This document shows, piece by piece, positions 10,944 through 22,088 of a stretch of 64,000 nt of DNA; position 1 is the first letter of the stretch; each line of letters begins with the position of its first letter. Source of the stretch: Lactifluus volemus (Eukaryota; Basidiomycota; Agaricomycetes; Russulales; Russulaceae); contig WTXI01000101.1 of assembly GCA_022376515.1 (NCBI GenBank), positions 1 through 64,000 of the forward strand. The letters run 5' to 3'. Position numbers and translations under genes: made by a program. Below the pieces are notes generated by a model, which was given only the letters and a program-made list of their open reading frames with translations, did not search any database and was not told the DNA's origin.

Positions 10944-13900
10944 TTAGATAAATTGTGATAATGTAATAGTAGACCAATCTGATCCATAGGCGAAATTTGA
11001 GAGATCAAGCCGTGTCTCATGTTCGCCTGCGATCCAGACAGTGCTGGGTCTATGAAGACACGTCCTATGTAGCCTGGGAATCCAAAGCACAAGTTCGTTC
11101 TCTTCTCCATGTAACCAACCATCACTATCGATCAAGGATTGATTCGTAAATTGGTTCTTGACATTTTCGGTTGCGGTCTTCACCTCATGAATTGTGTCAT
11201 GGTCTGAGGGTGAGGCAGTACGCTGGCCATCTGCTGAGTATGCAACAGATGTGACCGAATCGGTGTGTCCGGTAAACGGGCGCACTATGATCTGTCCTGT
11301 TGTGGCATCCCACACCCGAATCGTGCCATCATCCGAGGCCGATGTGACACGCTCCCCGTCTGGTGAGAATGCAACAGATCTGACCGAATCAGTGTGTCCA
11401 GTAAATGGGCCCACGACAATCTGTCCTGTTGTGGCATCCCACACCCGAATCGTGCGATCATCCGAGGCAGATGCGATATGCTCCCCGTCTGGTGAGAATA
11501 CAACAGATGTGACCCAATCGGTATGTCCAGTAAACGGGCCCGCTACGATCTGTCCTGTTGTGGCGTCCCACACCCGAATCGTGCGATCAAAAGAGGCCGA
11601 TGCGATGCGCTCCCCATCTGGTGAGAATGCAACAGAACTGAGAGAATAGTAGTATCCAGTAAACGGGCCCACTACGATCTGTCCTGTTGTGGCATCCCAC
11701 ACCCGAATCGTGCCATCATGCGAGGCCGATGCGATATGCTCCCCGTCTGGTGAGAATATAACAGATATGACCAAATTATTGTGTCCAGTGAACGGGCCCG
11801 CTACGATCTGTCCTGTCGTGGCATCCCACACACGAATCGTGCAATCATCCGAGGCCGATGTGATACGCTCCCCGTCTGGCGAGAACGCAACAGATCTGAC
11901 CAAACCGGTGTGTCCAGTAAACGGGCCTGCTACGATCTGTCCTGTTGTGGCATCCCACACCCGAATCGTGTGATCATTCGAGGCCGATGCGATACGCTCC
12001 CCGTCTGGTGAGAATGCAACAGAGAAGACCGGATTGGTGTGTACAGTAAACAGGCCCGTTACGATCTGTCCTGTTGTGGCATCCCAAACCCGAATCGTGC
12101 GATCATCCGAGGCAGATGCGATACGCTCCCCATCTGGTGAGTATACAACAGATATGACCCGATGATTGCGTTCAGTAAATGGGTCCGCTACGATCTGTCC
12201 TGTTGTGGCATCCCACACCCGAATCGTGTGATCATCCGAGGCCGATGTGATACGCTCCCCGTCTGGTGAGAACGCAACAGATCTGACCGAGTTGGTGTGT
12301 CCGGTAAACGGGCCCGCTACGATCTGTCCTGTTGTGGCATCCCAAACCTGAATCGTGCCATCGTCCGAGGCCGATGCGATATGCTCCCCATCTGGTGAGA
12401 ATGCAACAGAGTTGACACCATATGTGTGTCCAGTAAACGGGCCCGCTACGATCTGTCCTGTTGTAGCATCCCACACCCGAATCGTGCGATCAAAAGAGGC
12501 CGATGTGATCCGCTCCCCGTCTGGTGAGAATGCAACAGAGTTGACCGGATTGGTGTGTCCAGTAAACGGGCCCGCTATGATCTGTCCTGTTGTGGCATCC
12601 CACACCCGGATTGTGCGATCACCCGAGGCCGATGCGATATGCTCCCCGTCTGGTGAGAATACAACAGATGTGACCCAATCGGTGTGTCCAGTAAACGGGC
12701 CTGCTACGATCTGTCCTGTTGTGGCATCCCACACCCGAATCGTGCGATCATCCGAGGCCGATGCGATATGCTCCCCGTCTGGTGAGAATGCAACAGAGTT
12801 GACACCATATGTGTGTCCAGTAAACGGGCCTGCTACGATCTGTCCTGTTGTGGCATCCCACACCCGAATCGTGCCATCATCCGAGGCCGATGCGATATGC
12901 TCCCCGTCTGGTGAGAATGCAACAGAGTTGACACCATATGTGTGTCCAGTAAACGGGCCTGCTACGATCTGTCCTGTTGTGGCATCCCACACCCGAATCG
13001 TGCGATCAGAAGAGGCCGATGCGATCCGCTCCCCGTCCGGCGAGAATGCAACACAGAGGACGAAGGAGTCATGTCCCTCAATCGTCATTTCCAATGCAGG
13101 CCAATGGGACAACTGCCCGCGCTCCAACCTCAATGTCCGAGGAAATTGGGGAAGGTATTGTTTCAGGATCTGAGAAGAGGCTGGCGCGAAAGGCAGGGCA
13201 GAGACGTAGATATGCGGTGCACTTCTTGCCATAGCCATTCCGAAATACCGCACGAATGAAGATGCATCGTTCGCCAATCCCAACAGATTCTTCACTTCCG
13301 TTCGTGAACGCTATTGCGATTTCACGGATAAGTCACTACATGTCATATTGAACCATGCGGCGTACATACCTCTCGTTGCAGCCATACCAACAGGGACGAC
13401 AAAGCTCTTGGAGCAAGGGGGACGCTCTTCTTGACACTAAGCACTTCCAGCCAAAACAGGAACTTTGTTTCGAACAGCAATTGAAGCTTCTTGAGGACAT
13501 CGTGATCGAAGTCAAGACGGTACAAATGATCGCCCCAGTAAATACAAGCATATGGTAGAGCAGATGGAATATATTTGGCGATTCGAGATTCTAAGTCTGA
13601 GACGTCGCTGTTGGCGAGATATGACGACTCGAGTTCGCAGATGTTGAATTTGAGTTCATCCAGCATTAAACCAAGGCAGGAATGTGTCAACTGATGGTGA
13701 GCATCCGCAAGATCGACATAAAACACGTTGCTCGTCTTGCTCGTCAGAAAGTCGCGGAATGAAGTATGGAGGGGAAGGACGGGGCCCGTTTGATCACGTG
13801 AATTGACGTTACTCAGCAGCGAGCCGAGGTACCGGAGAATTCTGAGGACCAGGTTGGAATCTTCGGGGTGAACAATGGGTGCATGCTGTCGCAGAGCAAG

Positions 13901-16550
13901 CAAAGAATTGATGGAGAGCGGTTCGATCGCAGAAAAAAGTTGTCCCATGATGGACCGAAACAGAGCCTGGGCTTCATCTGAATTAAAGTACCCTTGGAGG
14001 ACTTCTTCGTACAAGTTGTCCAGCGGACCTTCACCACGGCGACCTCGGGAGGATCCCAACAGGCGCTGTACACACTCGTTGTAGCTAAGGCCAAGACTTG
14101 CAGGGCTGTTTATGAATCCACATGCAACGGCCGCCCACTGAAACAAGCCCTCCGACGCCCGCACCAGTTTGCTACCATGGTCTTTGAACACATCCTCGCG
14201 GAGCTTGCTCTGAATATACAAGCCAATGTCTTGCTCAGTATTGGAAGCCAGTTGGCGGTCATCCATGTACAGAGTACGGACGGACCGTGCGTTGGCGAAT
14301 GCATGTTCGATGGCATCTTCCGATCTCGAGGTGATGAGAATGCGAAAGTTTGTCGGGAGGTCGATGAGGCGTTCGGCAAGAAACGTGTGCAGTGGATTTT
14401 CGCCATTTTTGACACCACTCTCATCTAACCCATCGACGACGATGATAATTGGATTACCGGATGGTAGGCTCTTGAGTGGTTCAAGGAGGAGCCGTTCAAA
14501 GAGTCTACGATAATCTCGGGTGGCACGAAGAGACCGTGAAGAATTGCCCGCAATGGCCCTCCTGAGGCCAAGTCTGAACGGGGGATAGCGATCGGAGAGG
14601 TCACCGGCAAGCGTCGTAAAAAAATGATAAGCTTCATCCTTGGGTTGCTCCGTCCGCGAAAAAGCAACATAAGAACCAAGATCCGTCTTGTCAAAGTGAA
14701 GTGCGACCTCGTGTGCAATTGAGGACTTTCCTGTTCCTGCTTGGCCAAAGAGAACGAGGCCACGTTCAGATTCGGAATTCTCGACCCATTTGACGATGTG
14801 ATCCAAGAATCCTTCGCGTGTGCCTTGGTAACAGCCTTTCCTATCGGTGAATCGCCATCCTCCCAAAAGAAGGCTTTCTCCAATTATTGCGGCCAATTCT
14901 GTGTTCCTCTTGTCAGACCGATGATCGATGATCTTGAGACTATCAGAATGACGCACCAGTTTCTGATGCTAGGTTCGACATATCCGTTACTTGTGTGCTT
15001 GCATCATTCCGTAACTCAGGGACAGCAGCACCAGCGGTGACAGCAACATGCATGGGGAATTTTCCTCGTAGCTCTCGTAGTCGGACGACGGTCTCGCGGA
15101 GGTATTCGACATTTTTCAAAGCCTGCTGTCCTGGAAATCACATGTTGATAAAGGGCGATGAGAGAGGTCAGGATAACGTACCAACTTGTACATGCGTCTT
15201 GGCAAACGATTCGGTAAACGCGTACGGTCTGATAAGAGTGGCACATTCGGAGACGCGCTGCAGCATCTCATTGAGAATTTTTGCTTGCGTAGATGCTGGT
15301 TGGATGTTCCTCAAAACATCCCCATTTCCAAATTCGAACGCATTCACTATCGCCTCAAGGAGTGATCGGAAGTTGTCGTCACGCTGTAAATGGAGTACAA
15401 AAGTCTGCCAACAAGTCAAAAAAAAAGGTGAGCGTTCCATCATCCAACAAGGCAAAGGCGCGCACCTCGGGAATATTGGAGAGCTGAGTCCATGCCGAGC
15501 TGGCAACTTGAAGCTGAGGGGCAGCAATCAACTCAGTGAATAGTAGAGAAAAAAGGTATGTGACATACTTCTTTGACGATTGGACTGACGGTATCCATCA
15601 CCTGTTTCATAATATTAACGGCACTTTTCCATAAAGTCACCGCATCCATAGCTTCCTCAGCACGATCAAGATGATGCGACATCCCCGTCTGGCTGTCCGG
15701 TACTGCTCCCACAGCAGCGCCGCTGTCAACGAGAAGATCACCCGTCCTGGAAATATCAGATATAGGAGCAGTAACTCCCGTGCTAGTGGGTTGCGCGGTT
15801 TCAGTGTCAGATGGGACGATAGGACGCGTAACGCCTGCTTCAGTGAGATTCGGCGTGTTGACTGCCGCTGTCTGAGAGGAACTTGGGTTTGATGACACTG
15901 TGATCGTTAAGACTGTGGCCGGCTTATTTGTCTGTCTAGAATGCCCATCGGCATTGCCGAAAACAATGTCGAGTTCTAGGTGTAGGGTGCTCAGCCAGAC
16001 GCATGAGTGAAAATTCCCAAAAACCATGAGACGAACCGCGAGGTGGTTCACAGGCTATCCTCTGACTTCCAATAAGGATGTCATTCGGTTTGGTCCTTTT
16101 CGCATACAGCGATACGGTGATATGAGAACGCCGTTGTACAATGCTGCCGGAGACTCAGCCACAAATAGAAATAAAATATGGCAATTTCTCACAAAGTGTC
16201 ATTCCATTCTACGATATTCTCCCTTCTCTGCATAGATCGTGTCTGCATCGTCGTCGCCCCGTAAGTCACAGTGACATAAAAAATTCCTTTCTTCAAGAGG
16301 AGGGTCTTGAAACGCGGAAGGTTGCGCGCTTTGACGACTGGCAGGGGAAAGAGATTTAGTACATCTCAGAGCATGATCATACTGGAAGTACATACTAGTC
16401 AACCGGAGCGGATGCGAGCCTGGTTGTGTTTCGGCGACCTGAGCGCGGCGGCTGTGCCTTATATCGGAGATCTGAGAACCTGAGCTGTAGTAATGATTAA
16501 CAGTGGGAGACATCTGGATGGGAGACTTTGGCTTACGGATCCGGGTTCAT
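10944..16550 (-). CDS. C2-NACHT-WD40 STAND receptor 1
   Basis: A signal-transducing NTPase: WD40 sensing, NACHT nucleotide switch, N-terminal output. I place the start at 16550: a 14-nt first exon (MNPDP) precedes a 52-nt phase-2 intron, an arrangement shared by the copies starting at 42110, 51860 and 62865. A C2-like domain follows (LTIVKARNLPRFKTLL, then HITVSLYAKRTKPNDILIG), then a Ser/Thr-rich linker, a helical domain (15.0-15.7 kb), and NACHT with P-loop GQAGTGKSS, Walker B IIIVVDGLDES and RILITSRSE. One phase-0 intron (near 13.3 kb) leads to the WD exon with 14 complete and one degenerate 43-residue repeats and a C-terminal cap (DGWLHGEENELVLWIP). Oddity: a 10-nt difference from receptor 2 near 16022-16032 puts the C2 exon out of frame with the rest, so the product may lack C2 or the gene may be damaged. 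Confidence 0.82.
10946..13190 (-). repeat. WD40 high-identity repeat array, receptor 1
   Basis: Tandem 129-bp units encode the frame SVAFSPDGE..IASAS.D.TIRVWD..TGQIVAGPFTGHT. Units are nearly identical except at a few sites: the two residues after GHT, the residue before SV, the residue after DGE, and the residues on both sides of the Asp after SAS. The same sites vary in receptor 2. Confidence 0.85.
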
Positions 16551-17130
16551 CTGGGTAGCGTTTGAAGAGAGTAAGAAAGAGAAAGATGCGCGGGAGAGGG
16601 TTGAGGGTTGTTGAGCCTTGAGGTAACCACGTGTCGTCTGCATTTTGCCATCTAAGGCACCTTGTCTGCGCCATCTCACGCTCAGCGCTACTAGTGGCTG
16701 TGAAAGCTTTCCGCCGAAAGGAAGACGAGCTTTAAACACATACAGTACTACCTGAGGACATCCACAGTGACCTTTTCATTGTCCTTGGCGCTAACCTGGA
16801 AATCTGGGATTGTTGGGTCAGTATTAGTAGATACTAGATGCTGTTGTGGCGCGGAAGGTGCCAGCCTGCGCATATATTAATGCGACGCTGGCCAATCTCC
16901 GATGTAGGAATGTTGCAGGACAGATAGAGAACATCGTCATAAACATTGGCTGTGGCGAATAGAACGCGAAACGTGTCGTCGTATCTTCAGTGTGAGCAAG
17001 ATCACATCCATGGAAGCGACTTGTCACGGGGACGCCGGCCTCGCTACGAGGTTACTCGGCTGGGTTCTTGTTCATTCATTACACGCGATAGAGTAAAAGG
17101 GCCAAGGACCTCTTCAAACGAATGTGGGTA
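16551..17130. other. Receptor 1 upstream flank and NTF2 upstream block
   Basis: No gene recognised. Up to about 16690 it matches the flank of receptor 2 (to about 42240). From about 16690 to 17130 it matches 29860-30310, upstream of the third NTF2-like gene. It ends at the LINE insertion point. Confidence 0.5.
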
Positions 17131-17979
17131 AGTGGTGTGTGACACCATTGCCGACATCCTCGACACGTACCCCACAACCTCGATAGCTATCCGCTGGGTC
17201 CCGGGCACGGCTAGCTTCGCCCCTTTACAGCGCCTCCAGCAAACAGCGATGGAGACTGCAACCAACGCCCAGCCCCCAGCCCACGACGCCCCTCTCACGA
17301 TCGCAGCCCTCCGCACCAAGACCAAGCACGACGCCCTCGCGAAATGGGAACAAGTCTGGCTCAGAGACCCCCGCCGCAACCCCGCGTACCGGGCCCTACA
17401 CCACCCACCATCGGGCGATCCCCCAGAGTTCATGACAGGGATTGCCGGTTTTGCTCGACCGGTATTTTGTACTGCTATTAGACTCCTTACTGAGCACGCT
17501 TTCACAGGGGAATACAACGCCAGACATCGGCCAAGGGCCCCTGACCCTCACGACTGTCTTTGTGGACAGGCGGCCCTTCAGACCCCGCTCCACGTTATCT
17601 GCAACTGCCCCCTCTTCACAGGGGTGCGTGAACGATTCCTCAGACCAGTAGCCCCTAACCTTTCACCCAACATCATATTTGGGACCGAAGCGGGCGGCGC
17701 AGCCCTCGCGAAATTCATCGAAGAGACACAAGTGTGTGTCCGACCCCGGAGACATGCCGCCTTACCAGAAGACTTTGGCTGAGCGCCTTGGGCGATCGCC
17801 GGCCCAGATACTCTTCCTTCCACCCCCCACACACATCCACCCTTTACATACATTGTACCCCCCCCCGACACCAGGTCGCTTAGTTAGGTAGATAGCATAC
17901 GCGGCCAAGCGCGTCTTTGTTCCATGTAAACATGCAGCGCTATATAAATGCTGATTCAAAAAAAAAAAAAAAAAAAAAA
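17131..17979 (+). mobile_element. 5'-truncated LINE (non-LTR retrotransposon) insertion
   Basis: A 216-codon frame (17132-17782) encodes the end of a LINE polyprotein. It starts in the last part of an RNase H-like region (SIAIRWVPGTASFAPLQRLQ) and ends with a zinc-binding Cys/His knuckle (DCLCGQ, TPLHVICNCPLF). A 3' untranslated part and a poly(A) tail ending near 17980 follow. The 15-bp target duplication aaacgaatgtgggta occurs at 17116-17130 and 17980-17994. The same site is unoccupied in the paralogous segments at 4210 and 30297. It is a dead-on-arrival fragment: reverse transcriptase and endonuclease are absent. Confidence 0.9.
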
Positions 17980-18038
17980 AAACGAATGTGGGTATTAGTA
18001 ATCGGGTTTACTAAGGTCAGTCTCAACGACCCAGCTAG

Positions 18039-18364
18039 TGTTGGATATAAGTAGGATCATACTAAGTAGTCCCGCTTATCATCTCGGAGAAATGACACTT
18101 TCGTATTTTATTATCTTAGATTCGTACAAGGGGCTTCGGACATTCTCAGGATCCTGAGTAGGTAGTTACAATACATACGTTGGTACTCAGGGACTCGGCT
18201 GTAAAAAAAACTATAGTCGGTCTTCCAGCATGTACTATAGTATATATACTGGTAGTTTTTACCCTGGGGACTCGGGTTTTCACTCACTCTGACTCATCCT
18301 CAGGTTAGTCTTTTAATCTAAGTTACTAGCTTTTTCACTCTCGGACTCGTCCTCAGCGTTTTCA
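18039..18364. mobile_element. Solo LTR of an LTR retrotransposon
   Basis: A 326-bp insertion begins TGTTGGATATAAG and ends GTTTTCA (TG..CA ends). It is flanked by GCTAG at 18034-18038 and GCCAG at 18365-18369, a 5-bp target duplication with one later change. The paralogous segment at 30.35 kb has the uninterrupted site cagctagtactcactg. It contains TATA-like sequence and no coding capacity. It sits about 70 nt upstream of NTF2-like gene 2 and could alter that gene's promoter. Confidence 0.85.
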
Positions 18365-18432
18365 GCCAGTACTCACTGCGCAGCCTCGGACTATTCAGCC
18401 ACACCCATACAAGTATATACACGCCCATGACG

Positions 18433-18987
18433 ATGGAAGCTACATTCCAAGTTCCAGAGAACCCTTCTCCACAGGTCAAGACCATCCTGCACTACCTCGA
18501 TCTCGTCAAAGTCTTCAACCTTGACGGACTCGACAAACTCTTCACGGATGATTTCGTCCAGTCGACGCGACCCTTGTCTCTCAATGTGCCCTCAAGGACA
18601 AAAGAAGAGGATCTGGCTTTCCTGAAGGGTTTATCAGAAGCGATGCAAGGGAGGCACCTTGAGGTGATCCCATTTTCTTGTGGTCGGTCAGCTCGCACAT
18701 GATGCGTATCGGATAGATTACTTTCTATGACGTCGTGGAGTCTCCTCCTGGAAAGGTCTGGGTTCATGTACGTGAGGCCTTGCTCTCCAACCCATGGTAT
18801 TGTGTGTCGAACGCTGACGCGGTCCCTGAAGGTCGCTCTGCATGGTGAACCGCCGAAAGGCAAGGCGTTCACTATCGAATGCATTTACATGTTCACCTTG
18901 GTTGAACACTTGGGCGTCCACAAGGTCAAGGCCGTTATCGACTTTTTAGACTCTCGCGCTTTCATCGAGATGAACGAGGGCAACTGA
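18433..18987 (+). CDS. NTF2/SnoaL-like small protein, copy 2
   Basis: Three exons join to about 150 residues with the build of an NTF2-like fold. Exon 1 starts MEATFQVPENPSPQVKTIL and includes LDLVKVFNLDGLDKLFTDDF. Exon 2 begins ITFYDVVESPPGKVWVHV or similar. Exon 3 encodes VALHGEPPKGKAFTIECIYM and ends FIEMNEGN. The start at 18433 matches copies 1 and 3; an extra in-frame Met at 18427 is possible. Such small proteins bind a hydrophobic ligand or act as minor enzymes; no catalytic residue can be assigned here. It is convergent with the PUS9-like gene, 160 nt apart. Its upstream region carries a LINE fragment and a solo LTR, absent from copy 3. Confidence 0.75.
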
Positions 18988-19145
18988 GGGAATAAAAGTG
19001 TTATGCATTTATGCTCCAATATCGGGTAGCTTCGTCGACAGTTTCTCCCACGACAAATATATGTGGTCCTTGTCACGTGATTGAGCGTGGCGCCTAGTAA
19101 GAGAGCAATGAACATGAGAAGCAAAGTGAGGTCTTGACTACTCAT

Positions 19146-21233
19146 TCAGGGACCACGCTCCCACTCCCACCCCTCAACAGCCCATGCCGGCATTTCCGTC
19201 TCAAAAACGCCCAGACTCGTAGTATACCGCAGCGCGTGCAAGAATATATACAGTCGCTCAGGAGGCGGATCCGGATGCAACGGCAGATAACATTCGCTGC
19301 AGTACAACGCGCCGTCGTTCTCCTCTTGCACCGCAATTTGTGCCGCCACTTGCTTCGCTCGTCCGCTCTCCGTCGGCGCGTCGGGCGGAGGCGCGACTCG
19401 CATGAGTGGATTTTCCGCGGACGGAGAGGTGGCGTCCAGAATCGCGAGGGCCTCTTCTTCCGTGAGCGGAGGAGCCGTCTCGAGTTTCTGCTGCTCGTCC
19501 GGAGGCGCGTCCGTGGCGGGGCCCTCGGTCTCGGGCCACGCAGGTCCACCTCGCTTGCGCCGATTCTGGGGAGGCAATTTCTGTGTGGGCATGCCTTTCG
19601 GATGCAGTCGGCCCTTTGCCTTGAACACCACATCGCGCCACCGGGACCAGTCTTCGTTCTCGTCCTTTTACGGAGAATTCAATATCGTATCAGTACGGAG
19701 TTTGTCATGGCTTTTGATGAAATCTGCTGGCAACACCTACTTTCATATTCCGTAAACGGGTGATGATGCCCACAGCTTCCGCGGACAGCGGTACCGGTGA
19801 TCCCATGCCAATGTCGTGCCCAGTCTCACGTGGGAGTAATTGTGGCGCCGTCGTGGCGTCAGGAATGGGTGGTTTTATCGAGTCGACGCGCGTTGAATCG
19901 GCCGTGTCTGTTCCGGCCAGCTGTGCGGGTGCGATTGGTGGCGCACGTTCCTCCGATGGCGTCGTATCAATACCACCCTTCCCGAGGTTTGGTCCCTGCA
20001 TACAGTCAGGTCAGGCAAGTTTGGATCGGGGAAATAACACACCCAAATTTTTGTCTCCGAGTAGACGGGGTCATTAGCAATCGGATAGCCTAGGAATTGG
20101 AAGTGGACGCGGATTTGATGAGCTGGGAAGCACTCAAGTCGGATGCGATATCAGGTACAGAATCGATGACTTACAACGACCGGTCAGAGGGCGACCTGCA
20201 TATAGTCTACGGAGTCAGATTTTCATCTAAAATCAGAAACAGCGATTACGTGCAATGAACCACACTCGTGTTTGTGTTTGTGTCGTAATGTAAGCGCCTG
20301 AAAACGGTCTTTGCGGGCTCCACGGATATGAGATCGGTCAAGGGAAGCTTTTCTGAGAGTTATGTATACATACTTTTCCTTCCGGATGTACGATGTTTAA
20401 TCCCATCTGACGGTCGACGGTGAGCAGAGGTTGGTCGACAACAACCTCTTCTGCCGGGAACTCGCCTGAGCAGCGTGCTATATATTCCTTCTTGACTTGG
20501 CCCTGCACAAACTCCTGCGATAGAATGTGCGCGCGAGGGGATGAGAGGCCAACAATCATTAGCCCGGAGGTGAGCCGATCGAGTCGATTAACGGCTGAGG
20601 CAGGAACTTAGTGCACGACAAGTAGGCGGATACCAGATTGTCCTTACTGTAAACCTTTGGATATCCGAATTCTCGCTGAAGGATCTCCACGAGGGAGAGA
20701 TAGAAATATCGTCCCGTTGCGTGAACAGGCTGAACGTGCATTAGCTCAACCCTTAAAGATACAGAATCGGAAAACGCACGATACTGCCTGGTTTGTCAAT
20801 CACAATAAACTCGCGCTCTCGGTCTTCGTGTAATATTTTCACAGGTCTAGACGTGACCGGAGGCTCGTGACGATGTACGATATTCTCGATGCGGTCCCCG
20901 TTGCGTACGGTCGTGTTGGGTTCGGCAATCTTGCCATTGATAGTTGTGACGCCGGATTCGAGCGCGTATCTCTACAAGAGCACGCTTTCCTCAGCTCAAG
21001 CTACAACAAAGCGAGGTGCGTTCAAGGGAAAACCACACATAGTACTCAATCGAGCGGTCTCGAAATTCGGTCGAGACGATTTCAAGTATTTCTCGGTTGA
21101 GCCAGCGACCTTTTGCCATGGTCGTGTATGGGTACCAATACGGTGCAATTTTGCGCAAGCCAGGATGACGCGCTGGTGCGGGTGCGGGTGCTGGTGCTGG
21201 GACGGCATCGGGGGCCATGGCGGCGAGAATCAT
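19146..21233 (-). CDS. PUS9: PUS9/RluA-type tRNA pseudouridine synthase
   Basis: Converts a tRNA uridine (U32 in the known yeast enzyme) to pseudouridine. The N-terminal exon has [19 protein letters not shown] and [19 protein letters not shown]. An S4-like part ([20 protein letters not shown]) and [18 protein letters not shown] follow. Then come [18 protein letters not shown] and, across an intron, the catalytic motif [12 protein letters not shown] with the active Asp near 20580. Further exons give [28 protein letters not shown], the proline-rich middle and a C-terminal Cys motif ([14 protein letters not shown]). The start is 21233 or 21218. One junction is odd: the exon before RPLTGR joins in frame only with a 43-nt intron and four extra residues; the usual splice would shift the frame, so mild decay is possible. 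The C-terminal half is duplicated at 31.1-32.1 kb. Confidence 0.8.
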
Positions 21234-22088
21234 ACGACGGAAAACGTGTCTAAATTGATCCGTTGGTGGTACAAGGATAAGTGGAAGATGGACTTTGTTT
21301 GTATGAAAAGGAAAGACGGGTAATGATGACGACTCCAGCTTGGTGATAATTGCAGTCACAGGCGGTAAAGGATGTCTCATTCAGAAACGCGCAAGGCAAA
21401 CGCCGAGCTGTTGAGTCTGCTTCAAGCCACACACAATACCTGAACTTTCAAACTATGCCATCTTTCTATCATTGCCCGCGCCAGGGCGCCAGTGCGGAGG
21501 CAACTGGACCCCCTTCAGTTTATTCCGCTTACACCGTTTATCTACCCCCTCGTGTTCCTTGTGAAATAATCAATCCCAACACAATCGTGCAAACTCAAAC
21601 ATTCATCTTCCTCTTAGCACCTGCCCTGATCATCACTTGTCCTTTCTTTCATTCTGTCCACGCCCAAGGTCGTAATAGGGGGCTTGGGCCTGGCCGCCTG
21701 GCCTCAGTGGCCTCCCTTCGTATGTCACGTGCTTCTGGCAAATGCAAACAAGGAATCGTTGACTCGGACAGGGCCAAAACCGTAGCTGTGTCCGTCCTTG
21801 CATCGGCCTGTGAAGTCGTCTCTAGACCATCCTCTTCTCTTCCGCCATGATAATATAGCCCGCAAGTTACTATTGTACCAACATTATCCTACAGGGCCCG
21901 GATGCGTTTAAGTGGCCAACACTACTGGTCATCAGGACAGTCAAGTAATGAGAGATATGACTAGTTGGACTGGGATGAAGTGCTAGGATGTATCCGAATC
22001 ACGCGTTCTCTCCGATCACAGGAAAGTGAGCGTCGTAAAACCACTGCCGGGAAGGGAAATGGAAGCATAGCCATAGATAGAGAATGCG
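21234..22088. other. Intergenic, partly duplicated P450-3 3' flank
   Basis: A 166-codon frame (21350-21850, plus) is open but has no recognisable domain and low-complexity character, so I do not call it. From about 21765 to 22088 the sequence recurs at 44590-44940. Confidence 0.4.

Noticed and set aside
11194..13173. Long open frames on the plus strand opposite the WD40 array (up to 272 codons)
   Set aside because: They repeat every 129 bp and are a by-product of the periodic WD40 codons on the minus strand.
10946..13190. Regular direct repeats that could suggest a CRISPR array
   Set aside because: The units are 129 bp, coding, contiguous and without spacers; they are WD40 repeats in a eukaryotic gene.
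21350..21850. 166-codon open frame on the plus strand
   Set aside because: No domain, low-complexity composition, and part of it belongs to the duplicated P450-3 3' flank.
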